DNA from: Blasia pusilla
Lineage: Eukaryota > Marchantiophyta > Marchantiopsida > Blasiales
Length of the DNA: 64,000 bases
Direction of reading: 5' to 3'
NCBI GenBank assembly: GCA_050084515.1
Contig: CM114274.1
Span: 16,430,001-16,494,000, forward strand
Of this stretch, positions 45,001-55,810 are shown piece by piece. Made by a program: the position numbers and the translations under genes. The number at the start of each line of letters is the position of its first letter. Position 1 is the stretch's first letter. A model generated the notes under the pieces. The model did not search any database and was not told where the DNA came from. It worked only from the letters and a program-made list of their open reading frames with translations.

Positions 45001-46650
45001 TAGGCTGACGCGTGCCATCATGGCACCAACTCCTCATCACTCTCACCATGCCAACAAGCTCCAGTCACATCTCGTTGACTCAAGCATAGGTTACGGCTCA
45101 AACCATCTGCATCTTGTTTCGGCATCCCAAGTCTATGTACCACCTGGAAGTCATACTCCTGCAACAAAAGAGCCCGGCCACCTTGCAAGCTTCCTTGTAA
45201 GCTTGTCGGACTCCATCAACCACTTAAGTGGCTGATGATAAGTAATGATGGTAAAGGGATTTCCGAATACATAACATCTGAAATGTGCGACAGCCCACAC
45301 TGCAGCCAAGCACTCACCCTCATATGAGCTTTACTTCGCCTCTGCAGCGTTGTTTGAGCAACTAGCGTAAGCCACCATGAACTCTCTACCATCATCTTCA
45401 TGTTGGGTGAGCATGGCTCCAAGCCAAAACATGCTCCAATCGGTATGCAACTGGAAAGGACGCCCCCTGATCGGTCTCCTCAATATGGGCGCAAATGTCA
45501 ATATGTCCTTGAGCAGTTGAAATGCTCTCTCCTGCTCATCCCCCCAGTGCCACTCTTGATCGACCTTGGTGAGCAAGGTTAGCGGCTTCGCAATTGGACT
45601 GAAACCCTTGACGTATCGTCGATAGAAGTTTGCCAATCCCATGAATGCACAAACTCGACTCACATTTGTAGGGCGTGGAATGCATTAAATAGCCTCTACC
45701 TTTGTCTCGTGCACACCAAAGCCCCCTGGGTATATACTATGATCCACGTTCTCAATCTTGTCATAGAAGAACTTGCACTTGCGTGGATAAAGCTTCAGCC
45801 CATGTAACTCCAATCGTCGAAACACCTCCTCTAGATATCACTCATGCTCCTCAAATGTGGCGCTAAAGACTACGATGTCATCAATATAACAGCTAGCAAA
45901 ATCCAGACCTGCCAAGATCCTATCCATGACCCTCTGAAACTCAGTCGGGGAATTCTTTAACCCGAATGGTAAGAACCGCCACTAGTAAAAAAAATCCTTT
46001 CCGTGAGGATCGATGCCCCAAAATGCCATCTTCTGCCTATCCTCCAATCTCATAGCTAGCTGATGTTATCCAGCTCGCAAATCCAATGAACTGAAGACCT
46101 TTGCATACCCAATTTTATCAAAAATCTCCTTTGGGGTGGGCATGGCATACCTATCAGAGCTCGTGTACCGATTGATCGATCCGTAATTTCCACATATCCA
46201 CCTATCCGTTGAGTTGCCATGCATATCCTTCTTGGCGGGCATGATAGTGGCAAATGCATACTCTCCATGCGACATCTCCACTAGTCCTGCTCCAACCAAG
46301 TCTTGGCTCCTACTCTAAATCAGAGCCCTCTCCATGTCACTGTACCTATAGGGCCGTCGGAAAATTGGCATGTCACTCGACAACTCAATGCGGATCCCTG
46401 GACCCTTCAGCATACCCAAATTATGCATATTAAATGCAAAAAAGCTTCTATCACTCCTCAGGGATTGATGTATCCGGCGCCGCTCCCCTCCTATTAACTT
46501 AGGGCCCATATCTGGCTCCCAAGTCTCCATTGTGACTATGGTAGGACGACCAACTATAAAAACGGATCTCCATGTCCAGTACCCGGCACCACGCTCAATG
46601 TTGTGGCTACCATCTCCTGGCGTACCTGCAAAACATCCCAAGAAGTCCAA
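45001..46650 (-). pseudogene. Element D reverse transcriptase and RNase H
   Basis: RT blocks FFAFNMHNLGMLKGPGIRIE (near 46430), EMSHGEYAFATIMPAKKDMHG (near 46270), the YIDD active site in CYIDDIVVFSATFEE (near 45880), then SRVCAFMGLANFYRRYVKGF (45663) and RNase H HTDWSMFWLGAMLTQHEDDG (near 45430). Several frameshifts and stops. Same domain order as in the other copies. Confidence 0.75.
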
Positions 46651-46699
46651 GGGTGTCTCTCCCGATCACCCATGGTGTGTCAATCTCCTAGGGTCTCGC

Positions 46700-47004
46700 C
46701 CTAAGCCATTGCCTCCACCGTCTCGGTAGGCATGGGGCTCACCAACGCAACGACTATGATCTGTCGCATCCGCAAACAACGCTGCTTAGCTACTCCTAAG
46801 CTGAAAGTCCATGTCAGGAAATTCAGGTCCATCGCCTGACCCAAGACATGATGTCGTGATGCCTCTGATAGTGACGGTATTGCCGTCACTCTTGTGGGAA
46901 ATCCCATCGCTCGCTCTCGCTCATTGATGTTGGGCTCCACCAACTTGTGTACTTGGTCATCCCAAACCAAACCAGGTCTGGCATCCTTAAATGCATAGGA
47001 AGCG
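46700..47004 (-). pseudogene. Element D methyltransferase C-terminal fragment
   Basis: Reads MVWDDQVHKLVEPNINERER, AMGFPTRVTAIPS and HHVLGQAMDLNFLTW, the C-terminal block of the methyltransferase (DNMT3-like RE-MGFP and LG-x-A segments), followed by the linker VALVSPMPTETVEAMA. Cut at 47004 by the insertion of E; the catalytic part lies outside the window. Confidence 0.75.
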
Positions 47005-47084
47005 TGTCACGTCTTTTAGGATATGCACACCTTTGAGAGCTATGGTGTGAGATGGTGTAGAGAGAGATTGGATCTTACTTTACA
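47005..47084 (+). repeat. Element E 5' LTR, internally deleted
   Basis: First ~19 bp of Y (TGTCACGTCTTTTAGGATA) joined to its last ~60 bp (ACACCTTTGAGAGC...CTTACTTTACA). About 430 bp including the promoter region are missing, so E probably cannot be transcribed from this LTR. Confidence 0.75.
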
Positions 47085-48697
47085 AAGAGAGAATGAGAGA
47101 GTGAGAGAGCTTCATGGGGGAGCTCGCTGGTCACTCGCTATTTTTGCAAGTTGGGGACCGTGTTTCCCGTCCAGCGGCTCATTGGAGTGCTCACCGGAGC
47201 AAGGGCTGCTTTGATTGTTCTTTGCATTTGCCGCTTTTTTGTGTGGAAGAGTGGCGCGCGGAAGCGCTGCCCAAATTCTGATAGGGATTGATTATGGAGG
47301 CGGGTTTCCCCATGCTAGTGCTCTCTTGAGCACCATGTAGCTTGCTGATTTGTATTTTTACAAGTTTTACATTTTGGTTGGGAGTAATCAGCGCGGAAGC
47401 GTTGCCGAATTTTGTGTAGGAGAAAGAGACATTGGGCTTTACAACAATCCCTGTTAGTTCTTACTGGAATGTCCAATTCCAAATATTTTTTGACAGCTGT
47501 TGTAGATTGTGAATCTGTGCACGTTGTGCAACAATTGGTGCACAATTTGGAGTTGTGAGTAAAATGTTATGGTCAATCTTGAAAAATTTCCATTGCTAGG
47601 CAATTTTTAAGGTTAAATTGTTCAAACCCTAAACCATCCCCCAAGCCGGCGGCGGCCGTCGTCGTCATAGTCACCGTCACCAGTCAACGGTTAACCGTCA
47701 TTGGTCAATGGTCAACCGTCATCATTGATGGTCAACTATCACTGTCACCGTCAACGGTCCACCGTCGGCCCTTGCCGTTGCCCAACGTTACTCAGAGTTG
47801 CATTCGGCCGTTGTCCACCCTTTGGTTGCTATTGCCGTCATTACAAAGTGGAGGGTCTTCCACGACCACCGTTGATTCTCTGACTTGCACCGCCACCACG
47901 TACTTTGGTTTGGCCGCCACCATCATCGCAGTTTCTTCCTCAACCAATGATGGTAGATGACGTTCGGTTATGGTGTTTGAGTTTTGATTTTATGCTGCTA
48001 TGTTGTGATTGGTAGCCGCTTGACGACGATCGAGTATTGTGCCGTGACGCCCATAGCCGCAACGCGCCGCCGATTGTCGCGTCATGCCGCTCGTGGCCGC
48101 ACCGCACCGTCTCGATCGCGGAGCCGCACCGTCATTGTGGAGTAGAGTGTGGGTTTATTGTTGATTGAGGACGGTATGTCGTCGAGTGCCGCATCCCACC
48201 ATTGAGGGCCATGCCGTTCGTACCCCTTTCGTGCCGCCTGCAACGCCGCACCGTTTCGCTAGAACCGCATTGTCTATCAAGGAGTTTTAAGCAACGTCAG
48301 TACGGGAGGAGTATGACTTGCTGATTGGAGGAGTTGTCTCCACAACCGAGTTGGGGTCAAGATTTGCAGTTGCTGAGGAGCGACATTGACATGTGTTCAA
48401 GTTACCCATTCTGGTCCTTTACCTTACACGTGTGAGGGATTCTGGGATTTGGGTAGTTTATTTGGGGATATTGGGTGTGTGGATGATGAGAGCATCATTT
48501 ATGTATGTGGACATAGACATGTGTGGGATGTCCGGAGTTGAGGGTAGGTTGTCTATAAGATGATAGCCTAGTCAATTTGCCGTACCATACCGCTTGTTGT
48601 CGCACGTTACACATCTCAGGGAGGAAGAGTGTAGATCGAGTGCCGCATGTTTGGAATGAGTGATTGAGGGATTACTCGTGAGGTTGAGAGTGATCGT
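47085..48697 (+). other. Element E 5' leader with degenerate N-terminal frame
   Basis: 47470-47640 translates as MSNSKYF...VHNLEL with stops, matching C1's candidate gag N-terminus. 47685-47770 is a run of GGTCAACCGTCAT-like repeats; 48000-48260 is rich in CGCCG units. No continuous gene. Confidence 0.55.
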
Positions 48698-50043
48698 GTG
48701 AGAGGGGCACGAGGGCCATCACGGCGTCCTTTCAGGATTTTGAGAGGCGGGGTAGTGGACCTGAGAGTAGCTTTGGAGGGTTTACCCGGAGTGGTGCGAG
48801 GTTTTGAGGATCTCCACGTGGAGACCACCTCGATCTTCAACTGTGTCATCTTCAGACGAGGGGGAGCATGTAGAGGAGTTTGTGATCACATCGCCACACA
48901 TTGTGAGTGGTCCTACGAGTTGGGCGTACGAGATGAAAGATCGGGGTAGAGGACCGCATAGGTTTTCAGATGCAGTAGGCACGATTGAGTTGCACGATTT
49001 CATAGCAGATTTTAGGAGTTGGTGCGACTCCCAACGGGCCAATAACTCTAGAGAGTTCAACCCATTTACATCATGGAACGGTATGTTCTAGCATTTAGAG
49101 GGGGCGCCCATGGACGATTACCATGAGTTCTCTCAGAGATATGCACGTGAGATCGAGGCGTGGAGGCTCTACTATGACCCACATTATGTGTCATTTGATG
49201 AAGCCGTTCCCACATGAGGAGGAGGAGTCAGGAGAGGCTACTTCCTCTTCCACTAGTGACATTTTAGGAAGGGTCACTCGCACGGGAGCAATTGCACCGT
49301 CTAGTCGGGTTCGTCCCAGGTTCAACCCTGTGGTTGAGTTCTTTGCTGAGTTGAGGGCGAGCTACCAGGGGGTACGGACGGAAAAGTTGCAGAGCATCCA
49401 CGACTTCCAGAGGCGCCCGCGTGAGAGTTTGCGTGAGACTTACACTCGCTTGCGCCGGTTGATCAACGTCACTCAGGGGGAGACAGAGGCTCAGGCTATC
49501 CAATCATGGTACGCGATGCTGGACCGGACCCTATGGACACGGGTGCGGGTGCGGGTGCGGGTGCGGGAGGGGGTGCTTCTTATGATCACCTCCCCTACGT
49601 TGAGAGATTTTTTTAGGACCGCCAAGAACATTGAGCGCAACATGGCGGAGGAGAGCGTAGCCACCATGGGTTCTTGGCGAGAGCAGTCACGATTGTCTGC
49701 ACTACCTGTGCAACAACATGGACTCCGAGATAGGTCGAATGTGGCACCACGAGCTCAAGGAGGATACCGGGAGGTCGTGCCAAGGAGACCTGCGCCTTCA
49801 TATGCGGCTCGGCCCAGTCGCCTACTATTACTTGTTGGTCATGTGGTGGAGCCCATCATCAGCGCGATTGCACTCGTTAGGGTCATGGACGTGTGCCTCA
49901 GCATGGAGGAGGAGATGGTGCTGCACCAAGAGGTTATCATTGTGACTATTTTCAGAGATATGGTCATACATGCGCCAAGTGTTTCACTTTACATCTTAAG
50001 TTACGTCCGGACCGAGGGCCAGAGAGGGCACCAGAGTGAGTAG
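48698..50043 (+). pseudogene. Element E gag
   Basis: 48804-49091 holds SSSDEGEHVEEFVITSPHIV and REFNPFTSWNGMF. 49123-50043 includes the gag core RRPRESLRETYTRLRRLINV and AIQSWYAMLDRTL. Within it, 49543-49568 is a GTGCGG microsatellite giving RVRVRVRVRE, absent from C1. RTAKNIERNMAEESVATMG follows. The two zinc knuckles are displaced into other frames (49840-49990). Confidence 0.7.
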
Positions 50044-50639
50044 CCGGTTCGGGTGGGCCTATAGATTGTGCACCAGGTAGTCTCGTTGGGGGACGAGGAG
50101 CTGGAGTTGCTCGACAGGGTGGTGGAGCTGCCCGTGGAGGAGGTACAGTCTTACCACCTAGACGGGTCAAGGGAGATGCCAAGCGTGAGGCTAGGATGGC
50201 TGCTCATATATATCAGCTACAGGAGCAGATTTCCGCTATGGCATTGAGATTACCCGATGCCGGATCCGTGGCATCGACATCATATGGAGCAGCCAAAGAT
50301 ATGGAGGATCCTGGTTGGATGTGCAGGGTTTCCCAAAAGGAGGCAACCGTAGTTGTGACGCGTGGAGCAGCCGTAGAGTTGGATCCACATCGAGGGGAAG
50401 CCAGGAAACAGACTAGGCTTCCTCAGTCTTTCACGTTGTTTGAGGCGATGAGGACCCCATCGATGGGTCTTGATTAGAGTTCCTGGAGAGTTGGTGATGT
50501 TGTTGGTGTGCAAGCACGGAGGGCGATGGGCGGCTGCTAGGATGGCATAGATGCCCGCTAGACCCGCGACAGAGTGTGCCATGGCTTCTCCTAGTGTTGT
50601 GTTGCTGGATAACCAAGGAGAGGTCTTCCAGTTGGTGAG

Positions 50640-51030
50640 TCCCGCAGGTAGAGCTTTTAGTCCGTAACGCATCTTGTTGGATTCAGGAGCGCAACCCCTG
50701 ATGTTGGGGAAAGCGTCATTCAGAGGATTGGGCTTGACGAGAGCGGATGTGGAGCGTTGTCCATTCCGAATACAGACATCCTTGGGTGGAGCGAGTACCA
50801 CATAGTATATCACCCGACAGGAGGTCATGGTGAGGATTCGCCCAAGACATCCTACAGATGAGTCCGTGGTGCAAGCCAAGGCGATAGTGACTGATGCAAA
50901 GTCCTACGACGTCTTGGTTGGTGGAGCAGTGTTATACGCGATGGGGTTTTCCCTGAATTACTGGGAAGAGTCAGCGTCCTACAGACCAAGATGGCAGTCA
51001 GATGATGGGTGCCTTAGCTCATTACCCGTT
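50640..51030 (+). pseudogene. Element E aspartic protease, active site intact
   Basis: RILLDSGAQPLMLGKAS with Asp-Ser-Gly-Ala codons at 50680-50691, then GGASTT-like linker, the block VRIRPRHPTDESVVQAKAIV, and SYDVLVGGAVLYAMGFSLNY (50905-50965). A TAG lies just upstream (near 50668), and one base is lost before the HPTDES block. Confidence 0.7.
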
Positions 51031-51324
51031 TGATTCACATGTGCAATGATTGAGCAACGGCCAGGAGAGATGGCGACCTTAGCAACATTTAGCAGTGCCA
51101 TCACTTGGCCTAGTGATTTGATTGAGGGACATGTCCATGCAGAGGATACTCCCGTTCCTGACATTTCTATGGAGAGGAGTGTTATGGTAGCCGCATCATT
51201 CCGTGGAGCGAGGCGTTTGCACCGGAGCATGACGGGTCCGAGGAACTGGAGGTAGCAGGGAGTGCTACAATGACACCCTTGGATACCACACCCATTGTGT
51301 GGTATACCTGGGAGGAGGGTATTT

Positions 51325-52280
51325 GAGTGTTAGATCTCTTTGGAGAGATTAGCACCGGGTTAGCTGCTATTTTGTAAGAAGGAGTGCAATTACAACAATA
51401 CCTTTATGTGGAGAGTGATGATGTTGCGAGGCGCGTCTCACTACCACATGTGGCTCAATTACGCCTACGTTTTCCCGACTTATTGTCCGCGTCCGCGGTC
51501 CAGGGATACCAAAGTTCCTTATCGAGGGATATTTTGTTGTTGGGGGCACAGGACTTAGAGCGGGTAGGGACCATTGATTTGGTCATTTTTGGTTGGCCAT
51601 GTCAGGGCCAATCGAGTGCTGGACAAGGCAGCGGGTCGGCTGATACTCGGTCCAGGTTATTTGGGAAGATGTTGAGGGTCTTACGGTAGTTGTATGAGCA
51701 CCAGTCTTGTTCTCCAGCCTACATTCTGGAGAATGTGCCCATCTTAAGAGACTCCAGGTCACGGGTGGTGACGAGTGCTCATCAGGTGCGTGCTTGGATC
51801 AGCCCAATGAGTGTTCTTGGATGCAGCAAGTGTAGGTTCTAGAGCCCATGGCCCGCGTCTATGGTGGACCAACTAGGTGCCCCATGCGGTGTTATGGAGG
51901 GCATATGCGAGAGTGGAGCGCCCCTCCCATTTGTTAGTGGATTCCATTTTGGATCCAGGTCATCAATCACAGGCAGTGAGGCACGATGATCGACCACCGT
52001 TGACTGTGGTCAACAGGGTAGGCAGGCCGCGGGCAGCCTTTCCGCCGTTTGTGAGTTTTCCCGCTTCCTATGCATACAAGGAGGCCGGTCCTTGCTTGGT
52101 TTGGGATGACCAGGTTCAGAGGTTGGTGGAGCCCAACGCCAACCAGAGAGAGCGGGCGATGGGCTTTTCCCCAAGAGTGACGGTAGTCTCGTCAGTATCA
52201 GAGGCATCACGACATCATGTCTTGGGTCAGGCAATGGACGTGAACTGCTTGACATGGATCTTCAGCTTGGGAGTGGCTTA
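51325..52280 (+). pseudogene. Element E cytosine-5 DNA methyltransferase
   Basis: Motif I remnant near 51325-51375 (a stop precedes VLDLFGEISTGLAAIL, the second Gly now Glu). 51384-51689 is open: LQQYLYVESDDVARRVSLPH, SSLSRDILLLGAQDLERVGT, and the catalytic loop DLVIFGWPCQGQSSAGQGSG with Cys at 51600-51602. Then AYILENVPILRDS (near 51717), MSVLDAASVGSRAH, and 51877-52281 with QRERAMGFSPRVTVVSSVSE and HHVLGQAMDVNCLTW. Stops and three frame changes; catalytic motifs IV and VI intact, motif I damaged. Confidence 0.82.
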
Positions 52281-52632
52281 GCAGAGTTAGATGAGATCAC
52301 GACAGATCACAACGGTTGCGTTGGTGAGCCCCATGCCTACCGAGACGATGGAGGCAATGGTTGGGGGCGAGATTCGAGGAGATCAACACACCAAGGGAGA
52401 TTGAGAGAGACACCCTTGAACTTCTTGGGATGTTTTGGAGGTACGCCAGGAGATGATAGCCACAACATCGAGCGTGGTTCTGGGCACTGCATATGGAGGA
52501 GATTAGAGTTTGGAGTTGGTTGCAGGAGAGCGGTCGAGTGTTGTTGTTCGAGACGGGGTTGCACCATAGCAACCACCGATATCCGCGCCGAAGAGTCCTA
52601 CCGTAGTCACGATCGAGACTTGGGAGCTAGAT

Positions 52633-54060
52633 ATGGGCCCTAAGTTGACAGGAGGAGAGCGGCGCCGAATACATCAGTTCCTCAAGAGTTATAGGAGTTG
52701 CTTTGCGTTTAGCATGGAGGATTTGGGTACGTTGAAGGGACCGGGGATTCGCATTGAATTGTCGAGTGATACGCCGATCTTCGGACGACCCTATAGGTAC
52801 AGTGATATGGAGAGGGCTCTGATTCAGAGTAGAAGCCACGACTTGGTTGGAGTAGGACTAGTGGAGATGTCGCATGGGGAGTATGCATCTGCCACTGTCA
52901 TGCACGCCAAGAAGGATGTGCATGGAAACTGGACGGATATGTGGATATGTGGGATTACTGACCTATCAATCGGCAGACGAAGTCTGATAGGTATGCCATG
53001 CCCACCCCTGAGGAGATCTTTGATGTGATTGGTCATGCAAAGGTTTTCAGTTCATTGGATTTGCGAGCCAGATACCATCAACTGCCTATCAGATTGGAGG
53101 ACAGGCAAAAGATGGCATTTTGGGGCATCGATCCTCACGGGAAGGATTGTTTGTACCAGTGGTGGTTCTTACCATTTGGGTTAAAGAACGCCCCGGCTGA
53201 GTTTCAGAGGGTCATGGATAGGATCTTGGCTCGTCTGGATTTTGCTAGGTGTAATATTGATGACATTGTAGTCCTTAGCGCCACGGTTGAGGAGCATGAG
53301 CGACATCTAGAGGAGGTGTTTCGACGATTGCAATTACATGGGCTGAAGCTACATCCAGGAAAATGCAAGTTCTTCTACGACCAGATTGAGTACTTGGGTC
53401 ATACGATATACCCTGGGGGCCTTGGTGTTCAGCAGACAAAGGTAGAGGCTATCTCACGCATTCCACGCCCTACAGATGTGAGCCGTGTTCGCGCATTCAT
53501 GGGATTGGCGAACTTCTATCGGCAGTACGTCAAAGGATTCAGTTCAATTGCAAAGCGGATGACCTTGCTGACCAAGGTGGATCACGAGTGGCACTGGGGG
53601 GATGAGCATGAGCGAGCATTTCAATTTCTCAAGGACAAGTTGACGTCTGCGCTCATCTTGAGGAGACCGATCAGGGGGCGTCGTTTCCAGTTGCACACAG
53701 ATTGGAGCATGTTGGGGCTTGGAGCGGTGCTCACCCAACATGATGATGAGGGTAGAGAGTTCGTGGTGGCATATGCTAGCCACTCGAACAACGCTCCAGA
53801 GGCAAAGTACAACTCATATGAGGGTGAGTGCTTGGTTGCAGTGTGGGCTGTCGCGCATTTTAGGTGTTACTTATTCGGCAACCCCTTTACCATCATCACT
53901 GATCATCAACCACTAAAGTGGTTGATGGAGTCCGACAAGCTTACAGGGAAGCTTGCGAGATGGGCTCTGTTGTTGCAAGAGTATGATTTTTAGGTGGTAC
54001 ATAGACCTAGGATGCTCAATCAGGATGCAGATGTGTTGAGTTGTAACCTCTGCCCGAGTC
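52633..54060 (+). pseudogene. Element E reverse transcriptase and RNase H
   Basis: 52633-53028 opens with MGPKLTGGERRRIHQFLKSY and CFAFSMEDLGTLKGPGIRIE. The long frame 52998-53993 holds FSSLDLRARYHQLPIR (first catalytic Asp), DCLYQWWFLPFGLKNAPAEF, the active site as NIDD instead of YIDD (Asn codon AAT at 53253-53255), FFYDQIEYLGHTIYPGGLGV, then RNase H with HTDWSMLGLGAVLTQHDDEG, SYEGECLVAVWAVAHFRCYL and ITDHQPLKWLMES. A frameshift near 52930-53000 and a TAG at 53991 break it. Confidence 0.85.
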
Positions 54061-54061
54061 A

Positions 54062-55494
54062 GTGCCAAGATGGCACGCATCAGCCTATTTAGGCATGTTG
54101 GCTATGGAGAGCCAGAGTGTGGAGATTTCGATGGCAAGGTCTAGTGGAGAGTCCTTGGATCCCGAGGCCAGTGAGGAGACGACAGATGGCCAAGATATTC
54201 ATGATGATGGAGTCGTCTTGGAGTACCTTCGTACTGGCAGCGTTGCGAGCACCGTGGGTGCTAGAGAGCGGGATCGGATCCCATAGCGGGCCAAACGGTT
54301 CCATTGGGAGGGGACACATGTTTTGAGGGTTTGGGAGGATGGCAAGGTACGCGTAGTGCCGCATCCTTTGCAGAGAGCGTGACTAGTGCAGCATGCCCAC
54401 CAGGAGTTGGGTCACTTTGGGATGAAGCGGATGTGTAGCTTGCTCCAGATTCAGTATTGGTGGCGAGGCATGCAGACTGACGTTCAGCAGTTTGTTGCCA
54501 CGTGCATGTAAGTGATCGGGTCCGAGCATCGTTCAATGCTCCGACTCCACAGTTGCATCCATTATCGATCATGGGCTTAGGGTATAGATGGAGTTTGGAT
54601 TTTGCAGGACTTTTGCCTTTAACAGAGCGTCACAATCGTTATGTGTTGGTGATGGTCGAGCACTTCTCGAAGTGGATCGAGTTGGTTGCATTGCCTGACA
54701 AAGCGAGTGAGGGAGTAGCTTATGCCTTCCTTGACAGAGTGCTGAGTCATTATGGCACACCGGCTGAGGTGTTCACAGACCAGGGTACCAAGTTTCGCAG
54801 TGAGTTCCATGCCTTGAGTGATGAGGCGTTGATCGACCATCGCACAACTTCGCGAGATCATCCCGAGGCGGATGGATTAGCGGAGAGAGTTGTGCAGACG
54901 GTGAAGAGGGGTTTATGCAAGTATGGCTTGCAGAGAGGTCACCTAGGAGATTGGGACCTCCAGTTGCCCTCGTTGGCGATGGGATACAGATTCAACAGGC
55001 ACGCATCCATAGCGTCTTTTTCACCGTACTTGCTACTTTATGGCCGAGAGCCATATTTACCTCCGGCCATTCGTCGAGATTCTGGTGAGGTGATGGACCT
55101 TGATAACCCAGATGTATGGATGCGAGCATGTTCTCAGAGGGATGAGTTGTTTCTGAGAGTGATGCCCATAGCGTTCGAGAACCTGGCGATTGCGCAGCAT
55201 CGGGATAGGTTGAGGTATACGACTATTCGGGATGGTGGTTATCGACCCACTATCCGGAGGTTTCATCAAGGAGATTATGTCTACTTGCAGCAGATGGCAC
55301 CGACGATGTTGGAGGTGACTGCAGGGTGCACTATCCTGAGAGTGCGTGACGTTTTTCCATTCGGTGTTCTCTTGCTGGAGGGACGCGATGGTATGGTATG
55401 GAAGGACCATGTGCGTAATTGTGCGCCATGTCACCTTCCTAACATTGATGGTATAATTGATCCGAGCTTAGCTATAGTTCCTACAGGCTTGCAT
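54062..55494 (+). CDS. Element E integrase (zinc domain broken, DDE core intact)
   Basis: 54062-54500 encodes the acidic linker (GESLDPEASEETTDGQDIHD) and zinc-domain residues ELGHFGMKRMCSLLQ, but a 1-base change turns CMVCDRV into CM-stop, losing the second Cys. From 54502 a 377-codon frame covers the core: RWSLDFAGLLPLTE (Asp), VFTDQGTKFRSEF (Asp), HPEADGLAERVVQTVKRGL (Glu), then MGYRFNRHASIASFSPYLLL, RRFHQGDYVYLQQM and MVWKDHVRNCAPCHL. The frame runs on without a break into the PHD finger. Confidence 0.88.
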
Positions 55495-55635
55495 TGTATG
55501 TTGTGTGGTTCTGCCCGTGGTGCGGCCACGATGCTAGTCTGTGATGGATGTTCGAGAGGTTGGCATATGGCATGTCTGACGCCACCTCTCACTAGGGTTC
55601 CTGGGGGACGATGGATGTGTCCCGGATGTAGATAG
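55495..55635 (+). CDS. PHD finger at the C-terminus of element E integrase
   Basis: Last 46 residues of the pol frame. Ligand pattern C-x2-C-x11-C-x2-C-x4-H-x2-C-x14-C-x2-C: CMLC, VCDGC, GWHMAC, RWMCPGC. The Trp two residues before the last Cys pair and the CDGC...WH spacing are classic for PHD fingers, which often read histone H3 tails. It takes the place a chromodomain holds in chromoviruses. The frame ends with TAG at 55633-55635. Family assignment is strong; the ligand it reads is unknown. Confidence 0.9.
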   Translation, partial: CMLCGSARGAATMLVCDGCSRGWHMACLTPPLTRVPGGRWMCPGCR

Positions 55636-55810
55636 AGGAGATACTAGGTAGGTTTTGATACCGACTTTTTCTGTGACATGGATGACAGGAAGGCGACTAA
55701 CAATGGGGCCACATGAGCACCCGACCTTTCTGCTCTTAGCGTTCTAGAGATGTATGTTGTGGTAGGTAGGGATAGATTTCTATCTTGAGTTAGAGGGACC
55801 TAACCACCAA

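Noticed and set aside
47005-47084. E 5' LTR as a separate short repeat family
   Set aside because: Its two ends match the first and last parts of the C-type Y exactly, so it is an internal deletion.
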